Shown piece after piece: positions 17,359 through 25,790 of a DNA stretch of 64,000 nucleotides. The position numbers were made by a program, and so were the translations under genes. Origin of the DNA: Salinispora fenicalii (lineage in GTDB: Bacteria > Actinomycetota > Actinomycetes > Mycobacteriales > Micromonosporaceae); contig NZ_AZWQ01000009.1 of the NCBI RefSeq assembly GCF_000514815.1, positions 162,299 through 226,298 on the forward strand, written 5' to 3'. The first letter of the stretch is position 1; every line of letters starts with the position of its first letter. The notes under the pieces were generated by a model. That model had not been told where the DNA came from. It saw only the letters and a list, made by a program, of their open reading frames with translations, and searched no databases.

Positions 17359-19116
17359 TCATGGGCTTTCGGTCGAGAATTGATGGGAAGCCGCATTTGC
17401 CGCTTTCGTTAGCAGGGCTCGGAACCGGCCTGCACCGGCAATCGGGGAGGCCCAGGCGGATGACATCTCCACCAACCGGGTCTCCGGACGCTCCAACCAG
17501 GACAGAATATGTTCGGTCTCCTCGGCGCTGGTAGCCGGAGTAGGTCCGTGACCCGGGGAGACGGTCTCCGCGGTCGCCCGGATCGTGGCGATCGTCGGTC
17601 GTGGGTGGACCCCAGGCGGAGACACGCCAGCGCCAGCCAGCCGTCCGTGCCGCACCAGCGCCAACTCCCAACCTCCGTCCGGCGCTGGCCGGGCAGCCAC
17701 CACTTCGGCGATCCCCGTGAGTGCGGCGAGTCGCTGCATCCGGGTAATCGCGCGGAGCACGGCGGTCAGCCGGGACCGCACCACCGCGGCCTCCTCGTAG
17801 CGTTGTTCCGCCGAGAGCGTCTCGATCCGGTCCAGCAAGGCGTCTACCACGCCCTGCGGGTCGCCTTCGCACGCCGTACGGAAGGGCGTCGTCGCGCGAT
17901 CCGCGTACTCCGTCGGGGTGATCCGGTGCTCGCAGGGTGCCGGGCAGCGACCCAGCTCGGCTACGGCGCAGGCCGGTGTGACCTTCCGAAGCGACAGTCG
18001 GTGCGTGCACTGCCGCAGCGGCATCGCGTCGTGGAAGCCCGCCGCGGCGAGCTCCGCGGCGCGGCGGGAGGTGAAAGGCCCGAGGTATGCCTCGTCCCCC
18101 GGGGCCAGGTTTCGCACCACCGACAATCGTGGGTACGCCTCGTCGGTCAGCTTGAGCCAGACCACCCGCTCGGGGAACTTCGACCGCCGGTTGTAGGGCG
18201 GGGCGTGCGTCCCGATCAGGCGCAGCTCCCGCACCTGCGCCTCGAGCGAGTGGGCGCACTCCACCGCCTCCACCCGCTGCGCGGCGGCGAGCATCTCCGA
18301 GATGCGGGCCCGCTTCTCCCCGGCCGTGAAGTAGCTGCGGACCCGGGTGGCGATGTCGACCGAGGTGCCGACGTAGAGCGGGCGGTTGTCGGTGCCCCGG
18401 AACAGATAGACCCCGGGCGAGTGGGGCAGGCCCTCGGCGAGGTGTCGTTTGCGGCGCTGCGTTGGGGTGACCGCCCGGGTGAACTCGATCGCCTCGCCGA
18501 TGGTGTGCACCCGGTGACCACCAAGCCGGGCGATCAACCCGTGAAGCACGTCAACGGTGGCCAACGCATCGTCCAACGCCCGGTGGGTCGGCCGGGTGGC
18601 GGTGCGGAAGTATGCCGCGAGGGTGCCGAGTCGGCGGTTAGGCACCTCGTCGCGGTTCAGCACCCGTCGGGCCAGCGCGGCTGTGTCCAGCACCCGTGGA
18701 TTCGGCCAGCGATAGCCGTGCGCCGCGCAGGCCGCCTTGAGGAACCCCACGTCGTATGGGGCGTTGTGGGCAACCAGGACCGCGTCGGCGGAAAGGAACT
18801 CGAGGAAGCTCGGCAGGACCTCATTGATTGGTGGGGCGGGCAGCAGCATCGCCTGGGTGATGCCGGTGAGCACGGTGACGAAGGGCGGGACCGGTGTGCC
18901 GGGATTCACCAGGGTGGCGAGCACGCCGAGCTGTTCACCACCGCGGACCTTCACCGCGCCGATCTCGGTGATGCCGCCGCCGTCCGGCGTGCCGCCCGTG
19001 GTCTCGAGGTCGACCACGACGAAGGTGGTCGCGTGGAGCGGCAGCGCCGGGTCAACGCCGCCGACAGCGGGGTCGAGGCCGGCTAACAACTCCTGGACGT
19101 ACTTCTGCGGTGCCAT
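17359..19116 (-). CDS. DnaQ-like exonuclease fused to UvrC-like GIY-YIG nuclease
   Basis: 585-residue nuclease combining two modules. Residues about 30-200 are a DEDDh 3'-5' exonuclease (VVDLETTGG, APYDVGFL, THRALDDALATVDVL). From about 230 a GIY-YIG domain of UvrC type follows (SPGVYLFRGTDNRPLYVGTS), continuing through a Cys-containing ACAVAELGRCPAPC stretch and a UVR-like helical region near 425. It lacks the RNase H-like and helix-hairpin-helix parts of UvrC, so it resembles Cho-type single-incision nucleases. Homologue by position and design: Rv2191 of M. tuberculosis. Likely DNA repair; the target lesion is unknown. Confidence 0.85.
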   Translation of the reverse strand: MAPQKYVQELLAGLDPAVGGVDPALPLHATTFVVVDLETTGGTPDGGGITEIGAVKVRGGEQLGVLATLVNPGTPVPPFVTVLTGITQAMLLPAPPINEVLPSFLEFLSADAVLVAHNAPYDVGFLKAACAAHGYRWPNPRVLDTAALARRVLNRDEVPNRRLGTLAAYFRTATRPTHRALDDALATVDVLHGLIARLGGHRVHTIGEAIEFTRAVTPTQRRKRHLAEGLPHSPGVYLFRGTDNRPLYVGTSVDIATRVRSYFTAGEKRARISEMLAAAQRVEAVECAHSLEAQVRELRLIGTHAPPYNRRSKFPERVVWLKLTDEAYPRLSVVRNLAPGDEAYLGPFTSRRAAELAAAGFHDAMPLRQCTHRLSLRKVTPACAVAELGRCPAPCEHRITPTEYADRATTPFRTACEGDPQGVVDALLDRIETLSAEQRYEEAAVVRSRLTAVLRAITRMQRLAALTGIAEVVAARPAPDGGWELALVRHGRLAGAGVSPPGVHPRPTIATIRATAETVSPGHGPTPATSAEETEHILSWLERPETRLVEMSSAWASPIAGAGRFRALLTKAANAASHQFSTESP

Positions 19117-19320
19117 CGGCGGGCACGCTAACGGCCCGGTCCGACACCGCTACCCCCGGGCTGTGCAAGCTTCGCCATCGCCACAGCCAGGTTGACCGGC
19201 CGACGTGGCCCCCCGAAGCCGCCGACTCCAGTGGGCGGCGAAGCGTTGACAGCCGTCCTGCGATGAGATATTGGCTCACTCGCTCGGCGGTGGGTCGGGC
19301 GACAGTGGGAGACTTGCCAC

Positions 19321-20880
19321 ATGCCCCTCGCTGAGCCGTACAACGACGACCACCGCCCCGCGGAGGAGTCGGTCGCCGCTGCGCCGGAGCCGGGCATCGA
19401 GGGTACGGGGGGCACTCTCGATGATCCGGTTGCCGCCGGCGCCACCGCGTCCATGGCCAACCCGGCTAGCACCGGCACCGCCGGCACGTCCGATTCCAGA
19501 AACCGCAGCCGGGCCGAGCCCGTGCCGTCCGCCGCCGACGTGCCGTCCGCCGCCGATCCTGCAGCGGAGAGTGGTCCGGAACCGGTGCTGCCGGAGCCGG
19601 TCCGGCAGCGGATCGTGGTGCTGGCCGCCGCGGTACTGCCCGGCCTGCCCGTAGACGAGGTGCCGGTCCCGCTGCGCCGGGTGGCCAAGTTCGCTCCCAA
19701 CCGGCGGGCGCGGCTCGGCGCACCGATGATCGCGACCCAGTTGACCGGCGACCCACTGTTTCGTCAGCGGGTGGCCCAGCGGGTGCTTGCCGACGCCGGT
19801 GACCTCGGCGCGGTAGTGGTCGGGGGCACCGCGCCCGCCGCCGCCGATCCGGTGGAGGTTGCGGCACTGGCGTACTTGGCGCGTCCGCGGGGGTGGCGGG
19901 ACCTCATTGAGGCCAGCGGCGCGGCGGTCCGGGCCGAGGCGGACAGCGCAGTCGTCGCCGAGCTGGTCAGAGAGGCTGAACAGCGGGCTACCCGGGCAGA
20001 ACACGACCGTGCGGTGGCTCGGGTCGAGGCCGACAAGCTCCGCGACGAGCTGGCCCGGGTCCGGGACGAACTCGGCCAGCTCCGGGAGGAGTCACGACAG
20101 CTTGCCCGGTCGTTGCGCGAGACGCAGGCCCGAGAGCGCCGGGCGAGCGAGCTGCTCGCCACCGAGCGCGGCCGGGCGGCGCGTGCGACGGCGGACGCCG
20201 AGGCGGAGCTGCGTCGGGCCCGGGCCCGGCTGGCCGAGGCGGAGGCGGCGGCCGTGGTGGCCCGCGCCAGCGCCAAGGAGTCCAGGTCGGTCGATGATGC
20301 CCGCTTGTGGCTGCTACTGGAGACGATCGGTCAGGCCGCGGTGGGCCTGCGGCGGGAGCTGGCATTGGATCCGGCGGACAGGTTGCCGGCCGACTTCGTT
20401 GCCGATACTTTCGCCGACCAGTCCGCCGCTCCCGTGGCGGGTGCTGCCAGCCGAGCCCGGGATTCCGACGATCCGGCCCGGTTGGATCAGCTGCTCGCGC
20501 TGCCCCGGGCTCATCTGGTGGTGGATGGCTACAACGTCACCAAGCGGGGCTTCGGCGAGATGTCGCTGGAGCAGCAGCGTAAGCGGTTGATCACCGGGCT
20601 GGGTGGGATCGCCGCGCAGACCGGCGACGAGGTCACCGTGGTCTTCGACGGTGCCGAGCGGATGCACGGACTGCCGCCGAGCCCCCGCGGCGTCCGGGTG
20701 CTCTTTTCCCGTAAGGGCGAGACGGCCGACGAGTTGATCCGGCGTCTGGTTCGAGCCGAGCCGCCGGGTCGGCCGGTGGTGGTGATCTCCGCAGACCGGG
20801 AGGTGGCCGATGGCGTACGCCGGCACGGCGCCTATCCATTGGGTGCTGACGCGCTGCTGCGCCGGCTGGCACGGTCCTGA
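19321..20880 (+). CDS. NYN-domain (YacP-like) ribonuclease-like protein with coiled coil
   Basis: 519-residue cytoplasmic protein. The N-terminal 90 residues are acidic, Pro/Ala/Thr-rich and probably disordered. A conserved helical region (about 95-200) and a long Glu/Arg/Ala-rich coiled coil (about 215-325) follow. The C-terminal domain (about 398-519) is a PIN-like NYN fold: HLVVDGYNVTKRGFG, VTVVFDGAE, ADELIRRLV and VVISADREVADGVR supply the acidic metal ligands. YacP relatives act in RNA turnover. It stands alone between a divergent nuclease gene and a small ORF. Confidence 0.83.
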   Translation: MPLAEPYNDDHRPAEESVAAAPEPGIEGTGGTLDDPVAAGATASMANPASTGTAGTSDSRNRSRAEPVPSAADVPSAADPAAESGPEPVLPEPVRQRIVVLAAAVLPGLPVDEVPVPLRRVAKFAPNRRARLGAPMIATQLTGDPLFRQRVAQRVLADAGDLGAVVVGGTAPAAADPVEVAALAYLARPRGWRDLIEASGAAVRAEADSAVVAELVREAEQRATRAEHDRAVARVEADKLRDELARVRDELGQLREESRQLARSLRETQARERRASELLATERGRAARATADAEAELRRARARLAEAEAAAVVARASAKESRSVDDARLWLLLETIGQAAVGLRRELALDPADRLPADFVADTFADQSAAPVAGAASRARDSDDPARLDQLLALPRAHLVVDGYNVTKRGFGEMSLEQQRKRLITGLGGIAAQTGDEVTVVFDGAERMHGLPPSPRGVRVLFSRKGETADELIRRLVRAEPPGRPVVVISADREVADGVRRHGAYPLGADALLRRLARS

Positions 20881-20897
20881 CGGGCCGAGGCTCCAGC

Positions 20898-20916
20898 CTG
20901 GGCGGGACGCGCCCAG
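20898..20916 (+). terminator. Hairpin after the NYN gene
   Basis: 7-bp stem CTGGGCG / CGCCCAG with loop GGACG, nested inside a longer 8-bp pair GAGGCTCC (20887) / GGAGCCTC (20933). Begins 18 nt beyond the stop. Confidence 0.4.
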
Positions 20917-20999
20917 TCGGTTGGTCTGGCCGGGAGCCTCCGCGGCAAGTTGATCGAGTTGTCCGGGTTCTGTCGTACGCTGTGTCTAGCGTCGATGTA

Positions 21000-21082
21000 A
21001 CCGACGGTGCTGGGTAGACCTCGCAGAGGCGGGAGTGGGGCGTGACCTGGCAGCGCGACCTGCTGGCTTGATCACCGTCGGT
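21000..21082 (+). promoter_or_regulatory. Possible structured 5' leader of the small Cys-rich gene
   Basis: ACCGACGGTG (21000-21009) and CACCGTCGGT (21073-21082) are perfect 10-nt complements enclosing 63 nt that include a CCTC-GCA-GAGG hairpin near 21019. The 3' arm ends 5-6 nt before the GGGAGG ribosome site of the gene at 21098. The layout suggests a closing stem of a leader RNA; I do not recognise a known riboswitch class. Confidence 0.35.
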
Positions 21083-21097
21083 GCGGCGGGAGGCGTG

Positions 21098-21304
21098 ATG
21101 TTGATTGACTGTGATGGGTGCGCGGGCCGGACAGACGGCTGCGCGGGTTGCCTGATGACCGCTCTGTTCGAGGAGACCGCGGAGTTCGGCGCGGCCGAGG
21201 CGCAGGCGATCGAGGTGTTCGCTCGGGCCGGGTTCGACGTGCAGGTGCTGCCGGAGCCCCGGCCTCCGGTGCGTCGGCCCAGCTGCGACCATCGAGTGGC
21301 CTGA
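21098..21304 (+). CDS. Conserved small Cys-containing protein
   Basis: 68-residue protein beginning MLIDCDGCAGRTDGCAGC. Three Cys in CxxC-like spacing are followed by the acidic helix EETAEFGAAEAQAIEVFARAG and a basic tail with another Cys. I recall short actinobacterial proteins that start MLIDCDxC, with no known function; metal binding is possible. The ATG at 21098 has GGGAGG at the right distance; the GTG just before it is in frame and could also serve. A longer frame from 21035 has no homology-like content. Confidence 0.62.
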   Translation: MLIDCDGCAGRTDGCAGCLMTALFEETAEFGAAEAQAIEVFARAGFDVQVLPEPRPPVRRPSCDHRVA

Positions 21305-21329
21305 CCTGCCCGTGGGGCAGGGACGGGCC

Positions 21330-21432
21330 TCGTAGCGCCCGTGGGAGCCCCGTAGCGCCCGCGGGGAGCCGCGTGGTGCCCGGTGAGAGCCGCGTGGTGC
21401 CCGCGGGAGCCTTGTGGCGCCCGCGGAGCTCC
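21330..21432. repeat. Imperfect tandem repeat, about five 20-21-bp units
   Basis: Units of the form CGTAGCGCCCGTGGGAGCC or CGTGGTGCCCGCGGGAGCC follow head to tail between the small Cys-rich gene and the M48 peptidase gene. Units share GTxGxGCCCGxGGGAGC. Non-coding as far as I can see. Confidence 0.6.
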
Positions 21433-21598
21433 CGCCGTGACCGTCTGGTTTTCGCCGACAGTGTGTGCACCCCGCCCGTCGTGACCGGGTGACCACTACG
21501 ATGGGCGCGCACAGCGGGAGGAGTGGCATGACGCGGGAGTGGCGCGCTGCGGGCGGGTTCGTCGCGACAGCCGGCATTGTGAGCCGGGAGGCGACCCG

Positions 21599-22858
21599 GT
21601 GAGTCCGCGCGGCTGGGCCCTGCTCACGCTGGTCGGGCTGATCGCTGCGCTGGTCGTCACCGCCGCTGTGCTGATCCCGTGGCAGCGCCCGCCGGCCCCC
21701 CGTGCCGACCAGCTCGCCGCCTTGGACGAGCTGCCCAGGGAACAGGTGAGTAGGGGGCGCGAGTTCCGTGCGGCACTGCGGCCCGGCGGTTGGGCAGCGC
21801 TCGGCGTCGGTTTGCTGGTGGCGCTCGCGCTCGGGCTCACCCCGCTGGGCAGTCGCCTGGTCGAATTGGTTGGCCGCCCGTTTGGTGGGCACTGGGCCGC
21901 GCAGGCGGTGCTCGGCGGGCTTACCGTCCTACTCGTTGCCGACCTGGTGACCCTGCCGTTCGCCGCCTGGCGGCACACCGTACTCACCCGCTACGGGCTG
22001 GCCACCAACAGCTGGGGTGGCTGGACCGTCGACCTGCTTCGGTCGTACGCGGTTAGCGCGGTCATCGGGGCAGTGGCCCTGGTCGGCTTCTACGCCGTGA
22101 TCCGGCTCGCGCCGCGCTGGTGGTGGGCGCTCGGCGCGGCCGGGGCAGCCGGCCTGGTGATGCTCCTGTCGTTCGTATTCCCGGTGCTGGTGGAGCCGGT
22201 GTTCAACCGGTTCACCCCGTTGGAGCCCAGCCCACTGCGGACAGAGTTGATGGAGCTAGCGGCCCGCGACGGTGTACCGGTCCGGGACGTGTTGGTGGCT
22301 GACGCCTCCCGGCGAACCCGGGCCGTCAACGCCTACGTCTCCGGGCTGGGGCCGACGCGGCGGATCGTCGTCTACGACACACTGCTGCGCGAGGCCACCC
22401 CGGAGGAGGTGACCGCGGTGGTGGCCCACGAGTTGGGGCATGCCAAGGACCGGGACGTCGTGATCGGCACGCTGACCGGGGCGCTGGGTGCAGCGGCGAT
22501 GGTGGTGGCGCTCTACCTGCTCGGATTCATCGCTCCGTTGCTGCGGATGGCCGGTGTCGACTCGATCAATCAACCGCGCGCCTTCCCGTTGCTGTTGGCG
22601 CTGGTGACGGTGGCCGGCCTGGTTGCCACACCGGCACAGGCGTTGATTTCCCGCCGGATCGAGGCGCGGGCCGACGCACACGCGCTGGCCCTGACCGAGG
22701 ACCCGGGCGCCTTTGTGGCGATGCAGCGTCGACTCGCCGGAATCAACCTCGCCGACCCCGACCCACCCCGGCTGGGGTACCTCTACTCCGCCAGTCATCC
22801 GTCCACCGTGGAGCGGATCGCCGCCGCCCACGCCTATGCCAGGAAGACCAGCCGATGA
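21599..22858 (+). CDS. M48-family (Ste24-type) membrane metallopeptidase
   Basis: 419-residue zinc endopeptidase of the membrane. The zinc motif HELGH follows AVVA near residue 280, and the third ligand Glu is in RRIEARADAHALAL near 360. Five or more hydrophobic helices surround it, as in CAAX-protease/Ste24 homologues; the SHPSTVERI tail is typical. GTG at 21599 with GGGAGG upstream is preferred over an in-frame start at 21539. The stop overlaps the pimB start (ATGA), so the two genes form an operon; a role in envelope quality control is inference. Confidence 0.88.
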   Translation: MSPRGWALLTLVGLIAALVVTAAVLIPWQRPPAPRADQLAALDELPREQVSRGREFRAALRPGGWAALGVGLLVALALGLTPLGSRLVELVGRPFGGHWAAQAVLGGLTVLLVADLVTLPFAAWRHTVLTRYGLATNSWGGWTVDLLRSYAVSAVIGAVALVGFYAVIRLAPRWWWALGAAGAAGLVMLLSFVFPVLVEPVFNRFTPLEPSPLRTELMELAARDGVPVRDVLVADASRRTRAVNAYVSGLGPTRRIVVYDTLLREATPEEVTAVVAHELGHAKDRDVVIGTLTGALGAAAMVVALYLLGFIAPLLRMAGVDSINQPRAFPLLLALVTVAGLVATPAQALISRRIEARADAHALALTEDPGAFVAMQRRLAGINLADPDPPRLGYLYSASHPSTVERIAAAHAYARKTSR

Positions 22859-23985
22859 GCGAGAGCCGGACGTTGCTTGTCACGAACGACTTCCCGCCCC
22901 GGCCTGGGGGGATCCAGTCTTTCGTGCATGGCCTCGCGGTGCGCCAGCCTGTGGGCTCGGTGGTGGTCTACGCCTCGAGCTGGAGCGGCGCCGAGAAGTT
23001 CGATGCCGACCAGCCTTTCGAGGTGGTGCGGGAAAACACCAAGGTGCTGCTGCCCACCCCACCGGTGGCGCGTCGGGTCAGCCAACTTGCCCGGGCACAC
23101 GACTGCGACACGGTCTGGTTCGGTGCCGCGGCGCCACTCGGGCTGCTCGCCGCCGGCCTGCGACGGCGCGCCGGAATCCGGCGGGTGGTGGCGCAGACCC
23201 ACGGGCATGAGATTGGTTGGGCAGCGCTGCCCGGTGCCCGTTCCGCGCTGCGCCGGATCGGCCGGGACGTTGACGTGACCACCTACCTGGGGGAGTACAC
23301 ACGGCTTCGGCTGGACCGGGCGTTGCGTGGGGTGACCGAGCTGCGTCGGCTCGCGCCCGGTGTTGACCTCGACACCTACCACCCGACCGTCCGGGGCGAA
23401 TCGGTGCGGGCGCGGCTCGGGTTGGCCGACCGGCCGGTCGTGGTCTGTGTGTCCCGGCTGGTACCGCGCAAGGGGCAGGACACGTTGATCCGGGCGTTGC
23501 CGGAGATCCGCCGCCGGGTCCCGGACGCGGTACTACTGATCGTCGGGGGTGGGCCGTACCGGAACGGGCTGGGCAAGCTGGCTCGACAGGTCGGCGTCGA
23601 GCGGGACGTGGTCTTCACCGGCACGGTGCCGGCGGTGGAGTTGCCCGCGCACTACGCGGCCGGCGACGTGTACGCGATGCCGTGCCGTACCCGGAATCGG
23701 GGCCTGGACGTGGAGGGGCTGGGCATCGTCTACCTGGAGGCCTCCGCGACCGGGCTGCCCGTGGTGGCCGGTGATTCGGGCGGGGCACCGGATGCGGTGC
23801 GCGACGGCGAGACGGGCTTCGTGGTGCGGGGGCGGGACGTGGCCCAGCTCGCCGACCGGGTGGCGACCCTGCTCGCCGACCGGGACCTGGCCCGCCAGTT
23901 CGGTGCCGCCGGTCGGGCCTGGGTCGAACGCGAGTGGCGGTGGGAGACCCAGGCCGCCCGGATGACCACTCTCCTGCAGCCCTGA
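22855..23985 (+). CDS. pimB: Phosphatidylinositol monomannoside mannosyltransferase (PimB type)
   Basis: GT4-family glycosyltransferase, 376 residues, two Rossmann-like domains. LLVTNDFPPRPGGIQSF at the N terminus, the THGHEIGWA and VCVSRLVPRKGQDTLIRA segments, and the nucleotide-sugar site EGLGIVYLEASATGLPVVAGDSGGAPDAV match the corynebacterial/mycobacterial PimB' (Rv2188c). That enzyme adds the second mannose (alpha-1,6) to PIM1 using GDP-mannose at the inner face of the membrane. It starts inside the stop of the M48 peptidase gene. A related GDP-mannose transferase with another acceptor cannot be excluded. Confidence 0.85.
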   Translation: MSESRTLLVTNDFPPRPGGIQSFVHGLAVRQPVGSVVVYASSWSGAEKFDADQPFEVVRENTKVLLPTPPVARRVSQLARAHDCDTVWFGAAAPLGLLAAGLRRRAGIRRVVAQTHGHEIGWAALPGARSALRRIGRDVDVTTYLGEYTRLRLDRALRGVTELRRLAPGVDLDTYHPTVRGESVRARLGLADRPVVVCVSRLVPRKGQDTLIRALPEIRRRVPDAVLLIVGGGPYRNGLGKLARQVGVERDVVFTGTVPAVELPAHYAAGDVYAMPCRTRNRGLDVEGLGIVYLEASATGLPVVAGDSGGAPDAVRDGETGFVVRGRDVAQLADRVATLLADRDLARQFGAAGRAWVEREWRWETQAARMTTLLQP

Positions 23986-24032
23986 GCGACGCGGTGGGCC
24001 GGGTAACCCGGTTCAGCCCGGCCGGTGCCCAG

Positions 24033-25790
24033 TCAGCCCAGTCGGGCCAGGATCCGGTCAGCAGGTTCTGGACGGCCGAAGTGCCAGCCCTGGCCGGCGT
24101 CGCAGCCGATGGCCCGCAACCGTTCGGCCTGCCCGGCCGTCTCCACCCCCTCGGCGGTGACAGTCAGGTCTAGTGCGTGGGCCAGCGAGACCAACGATGC
24201 GACGATCCGTTCGTCTGCCTGGGGCTCCTGGGCACGCAGCCCGGCAACGAACTCCCCGGCCACCTTCAACTCGGTTACCGGTAGGTCGCGCAGGTACGCC
24301 AGGTTGCTGTAGCCGGTACCGAAGTCGTCGATCGCGATGCGGACACCGAGGTCGGCGAGGCGGCGCAGCGCCTGCACCGGTTCCTCGGCGGGGCTCATCA
24401 TGGCGCTTTCGGTGATTTCCAGCTGGAGACGTTCTGGCGGCAGCCCGGAGCGCTGCAGGATGTTTCGGACCTCCTGCACCAGGCCCGGTCGGTGCACCTG
24501 CCGGACGGCCAGGTTGACGCTGACGAACGGCGTCCCGCTGGTTACCGACCAGCTGCCCGCTGCCCGGCAGGCTTCGGCGAGCACCCACCCACCGAGTGGG
24601 ACGATCAATCCGGTCTCCTCGGCGAGGCCGATGAATTGGTCTGGGCGGAGGACGCCCAGCTCCGGATGCCGCCAGCGCACCAATGCCTCCACGCCCAGCA
24701 GGCGGCCATCGCGCAGTGAGGCAAGTGGCTGGTAGTCGAGGTAGAACTCGCCCCGGTCGAGCCCGGCGGGGATCGCCGCAGTCAGTGCCTGGCGGGTCAG
24801 CTCTTGGCGGTCGCGCTCGGCGTCGTAGAGCGTCCAGCGACCACCGCCGGCTGCCTTGGCCCAGTGCAGGGTGCAGTCGGCGGCCCGCATCAGCTCGTTC
24901 GCGGAGGTGCCGGCCACCTGCCGCTCCACGATGCCGATGCTGGTCCGCACCGTCACCTCGTGGCCCGCCACCACGGCCGGTTCGTGTACGGCAGCCAGGG
25001 CCGCCTCCGCCACCGCGATCACGTCCCGGGTGCCGCCGGTGCGTTCGATCAGGATGACGAACGCGTCGCCGCCGAGTCGGGCGACCAGATGCCCGGTGAG
25101 GGCCTGCCGCAGCCGGTTGGCCACTTCGGTGAGTACCCGGTCACCGGCCTGGTGCCCGTGCTGGTCGTTGACCCGCTTGAACTGGTCCAGGTCGAGAAAG
25201 CAGAGGCCGACCCGGTCACTGTCCCGACGGGGCTTCGCCAGCGCTGTAGCGAGCCGTTCGGTGAAGAGATTGCGGTTTGGCAGGTCGGTGAGTGAGTCGT
25301 GAGTGGCCTGGTGTCGAAAGCGGGCCTCACTGGCCCGGAGCGCCCGCTCGGCCTTCGTCCGCTGTGCCATCGCGGCCCGCCGGATCGACTCCTGCTCGTC
25401 CAGCGTGCGGTCGCGCAGAGCCCGGGTGTATCCGGTGGTCACAGCGGCGAGTAGCCGGGCCAGCCGGTCCGCTATGTCGTCGGCGACCAAGCCCAGATCG
25501 CGCACCAGGCGGAGCTGAACGACCTCAACGGTGCGCCCCAGCGCCTCGGCGGAGGCGATGTGTGCGGCCACCAGCTCGGTGCCGACGCGCTGACCGGCTC
25601 GCAGGTCGAACGGCTCGGCGAGTAGGGCCGCTGCCAGCTCCCGGGCGAGGCGGTCGAGCAGCCTTTTGAGCTGTGCCTGGGACATCGGCAGGTAGCTCGT
25701 CCCGGTGATCGCGTTCGCCCATTCCTGAGTGAAGGCCGCCATGCCGGAGTTGGCGCCGCTTGGCTGATTCGCGGTGGCTGGGCTAGTCAC
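24033..25790 (-). CDS. GGDEF-EAL cyclic-di-GMP protein with degenerate GGDEF
   Basis: 585-residue cytoplasmic protein. A helical sensor-like N terminus (1-150, no transmembrane segment), a GGDEF domain (about 160-320) and an EAL domain (about 335-585). The GGDEF signature reads GGDAF (240-244), which removes the catalytic acidic residue. The EAL part has EALVRW, SVNLA, LEITES, DDFGTGYSN and EGVET; the loop usually LKID reads LKVAGEF, keeping the Lys but losing the Asp. Phosphodiesterase or c-di-GMP-binding activity is more likely than synthesis. GTG at 25790 overlaps the upstream methyltransferase gene by 8 nt. Confidence 0.88.
   Translation of the reverse strand: MTSPATANQPSGANSGMAAFTQEWANAITGTSYLPMSQAQLKRLLDRLARELAAALLAEPFDLRAGQRVGTELVAAHIASAEALGRTVEVVQLRLVRDLGLVADDIADRLARLLAAVTTGYTRALRDRTLDEQESIRRAAMAQRTKAERALRASEARFRHQATHDSLTDLPNRNLFTERLATALAKPRRDSDRVGLCFLDLDQFKRVNDQHGHQAGDRVLTEVANRLRQALTGHLVARLGGDAFVILIERTGGTRDVIAVAEAALAAVHEPAVVAGHEVTVRTSIGIVERQVAGTSANELMRAADCTLHWAKAAGGGRWTLYDAERDRQELTRQALTAAIPAGLDRGEFYLDYQPLASLRDGRLLGVEALVRWRHPELGVLRPDQFIGLAEETGLIVPLGGWVLAEACRAAGSWSVTSGTPFVSVNLAVRQVHRPGLVQEVRNILQRSGLPPERLQLEITESAMMSPAEEPVQALRRLADLGVRIAIDDFGTGYSNLAYLRDLPVTELKVAGEFVAGLRAQEPQADERIVASLVSLAHALDLTVTAEGVETAGQAERLRAIGCDAGQGWHFGRPEPADRILARLG

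Noticed and set aside
21305..21598. Possible CRISPR-like array
   Set aside because: Adjacent imperfect 20-bp units without spacers and no cas genes; ordinary tandem repeat.
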